Source: Actinomycetota bacterium (lineage in GTDB: Bacteria; Actinomycetota; Actinomycetes; Actinomycetales; Microbacteriaceae). Taken from it: DNA of 5,641 bases. The notes under the pieces were generated by a model. That model was given only the letters and a program-made list of their open reading frames with translations. It was not told the DNA's origin and ran no database searches. The position numbers and the translations under genes were made by a program. Location of the stretch: assembly GCA_010028615.1 (NCBI GenBank), contig RHAS01000060.1, positions 1 to 5,641 of the forward strand, given 5' to 3'. Positions 5,228 through 5,641 of this stretch are shown here, piece by piece (within the stretch, counting starts at the first letter, position 1; every line of letters starts with the position of its first letter).

Positions 5228-5641
5228 TTAGTTGAAGTGCTCACCTGTTAGTAAAGCCATAACTTCACCTTCACGTAAAACTAGAGCGCTATCGCTCTTA
5301 GCCATCACTTCTTTAGCCTTCTCAATGGTGTCGGTATAACCAAGCAGTGCTGGTTTTGGTTCAAGGTGTGCTGAAACCAGATCAGTTGGATTTACATTGG
5401 CTAGGTTCGATCTACGAACAACTCCCATAACTTCACCAACACGAACCGGAGGGTTGTTATCGAATACCACCATGATTGAAGCTCCTGTTGCTAAAGCATC
5501 TTGAACTGTCGAGTTCATGGTTACTTGGGTTAGGTTTGGTTCTTGGACAGTCCCGGATACTAAGTCTTCAACTGCTGTGTCAAGTCTTGGCATAAACCCG
5601 TAGGTTCTCATCCAGTTGTCATTGAAGACTTTAGCCAAATA
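5228..5641 (-). CDS. cbs: Cystathionine beta-synthase, C-terminal part (5' end outside the window)
   Basis: The enzyme condenses homocysteine with serine to cystathionine, the first step of reverse transsulfuration. Only the last 137 residues are here; the PLP catalytic domain, about 320 residues by family length, lies beyond 5641. The visible part opens with YLAKVFNDNWMRTYGF, matching the linker of CBS enzymes after the catalytic domain. Two CBS motifs follow: MNSTVQDALATGASIMVV with GEVMGVVRRSNL, and YTDTIEKAKEVM with SALVLREGEVMALLTGEHF. These form a regulatory Bateman module. An apparent start at 5638 is a TTG inside the gene and the frame runs on through 5641, so it is not a separate short CBS-domain protein. 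The protein ends right after the final strand (LLTGEHFN), slightly short for the usual last helix. Confidence 0.85.
   Translation of the reverse strand, partial: YLAKVFNDNWMRTYGFMPRLDTAVEDLVSGTVQEPNLTQVTMNSTVQDALATGASIMVVFDNNPPVRVGEVMGVVRRSNLANVNPTDLVSAHLEPKPALLGYTDTIEKAKEVMAKSDSALVLREGEVMALLTGEHFN

Noticed and set aside
4129..5229. ATCTAG at both edges of the HTH/PIN module as a target-site duplication
   Set aside because: A single shared 6-mer, one copy inside the PIN coding sequence, is expected by chance over this length and does not flank the module precisely.
5228..5638. A stand-alone 136-residue CBS-domain protein starting at 5638
   Set aside because: The codon at 5638 is TTG within an open frame reaching the window edge, and the residues match the internal linker of cystathionine beta-synthase.

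Overview
The window reads as a compact stretch of a moderate-GC, small-genome actinobacterium. Three things suggest this: the cbs/metB neighbourhood resembles that of Actinobacteria, the solute-binding protein resembles actinobacterial amino-acid SBPs, and two genes look leaderless. A Microbacteriaceae freshwater lineage is plausible, but this is an inference without a database search. All genes lie on the minus strand, so transcription runs from high to low coordinates. Both ends of the window cut through genes.

In transcription order: the 3' end of a cystathionine beta-synthase gene (cbs; PLP domain outside the window, CBS-domain pair inside) lies at 5641-5228. A two-gene module follows at 5194-4117. 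It encodes an excisionase/MerR-type helix-turn-helix protein and a PIN-domain ribonuclease, overlapping by 14 nt, and has the layout of a type II toxin-antitoxin pair. Next are a cystathionine gamma-lyase/synthase (metB-like, 4081-2933) and, 8 nt on, a small class I SAM-dependent methyltransferase (2924-2322). After a 72-nt gap carrying an inverted repeat comes a polar amino-acid ABC importer: lipoprotein binding protein (2249-1425), permease (1422-553) and ATPase (556 to the window edge). The permease and ATPase genes overlap by ATGA.

Cystathionine beta-synthase plus a cystathionine gamma-lyase form the reverse transsulfuration route from homocysteine and serine to cysteine. The neighbouring importer could supply a sulfur or other polar amino acid, but its substrate is not readable from sequence. 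The most notable feature is the HTH/PIN module sitting between cbs and metB. A perfect 13-bp palindrome directly before it overlaps a -10-like hexamer placed exactly where a leaderless start would need it. This fits an autoregulated module inserted into a sulfur-metabolism locus. I see no RNA genes, CRISPR arrays, insertion sequences or convincing intrinsic terminators. No gene-free stretch exceeds 72 bp.
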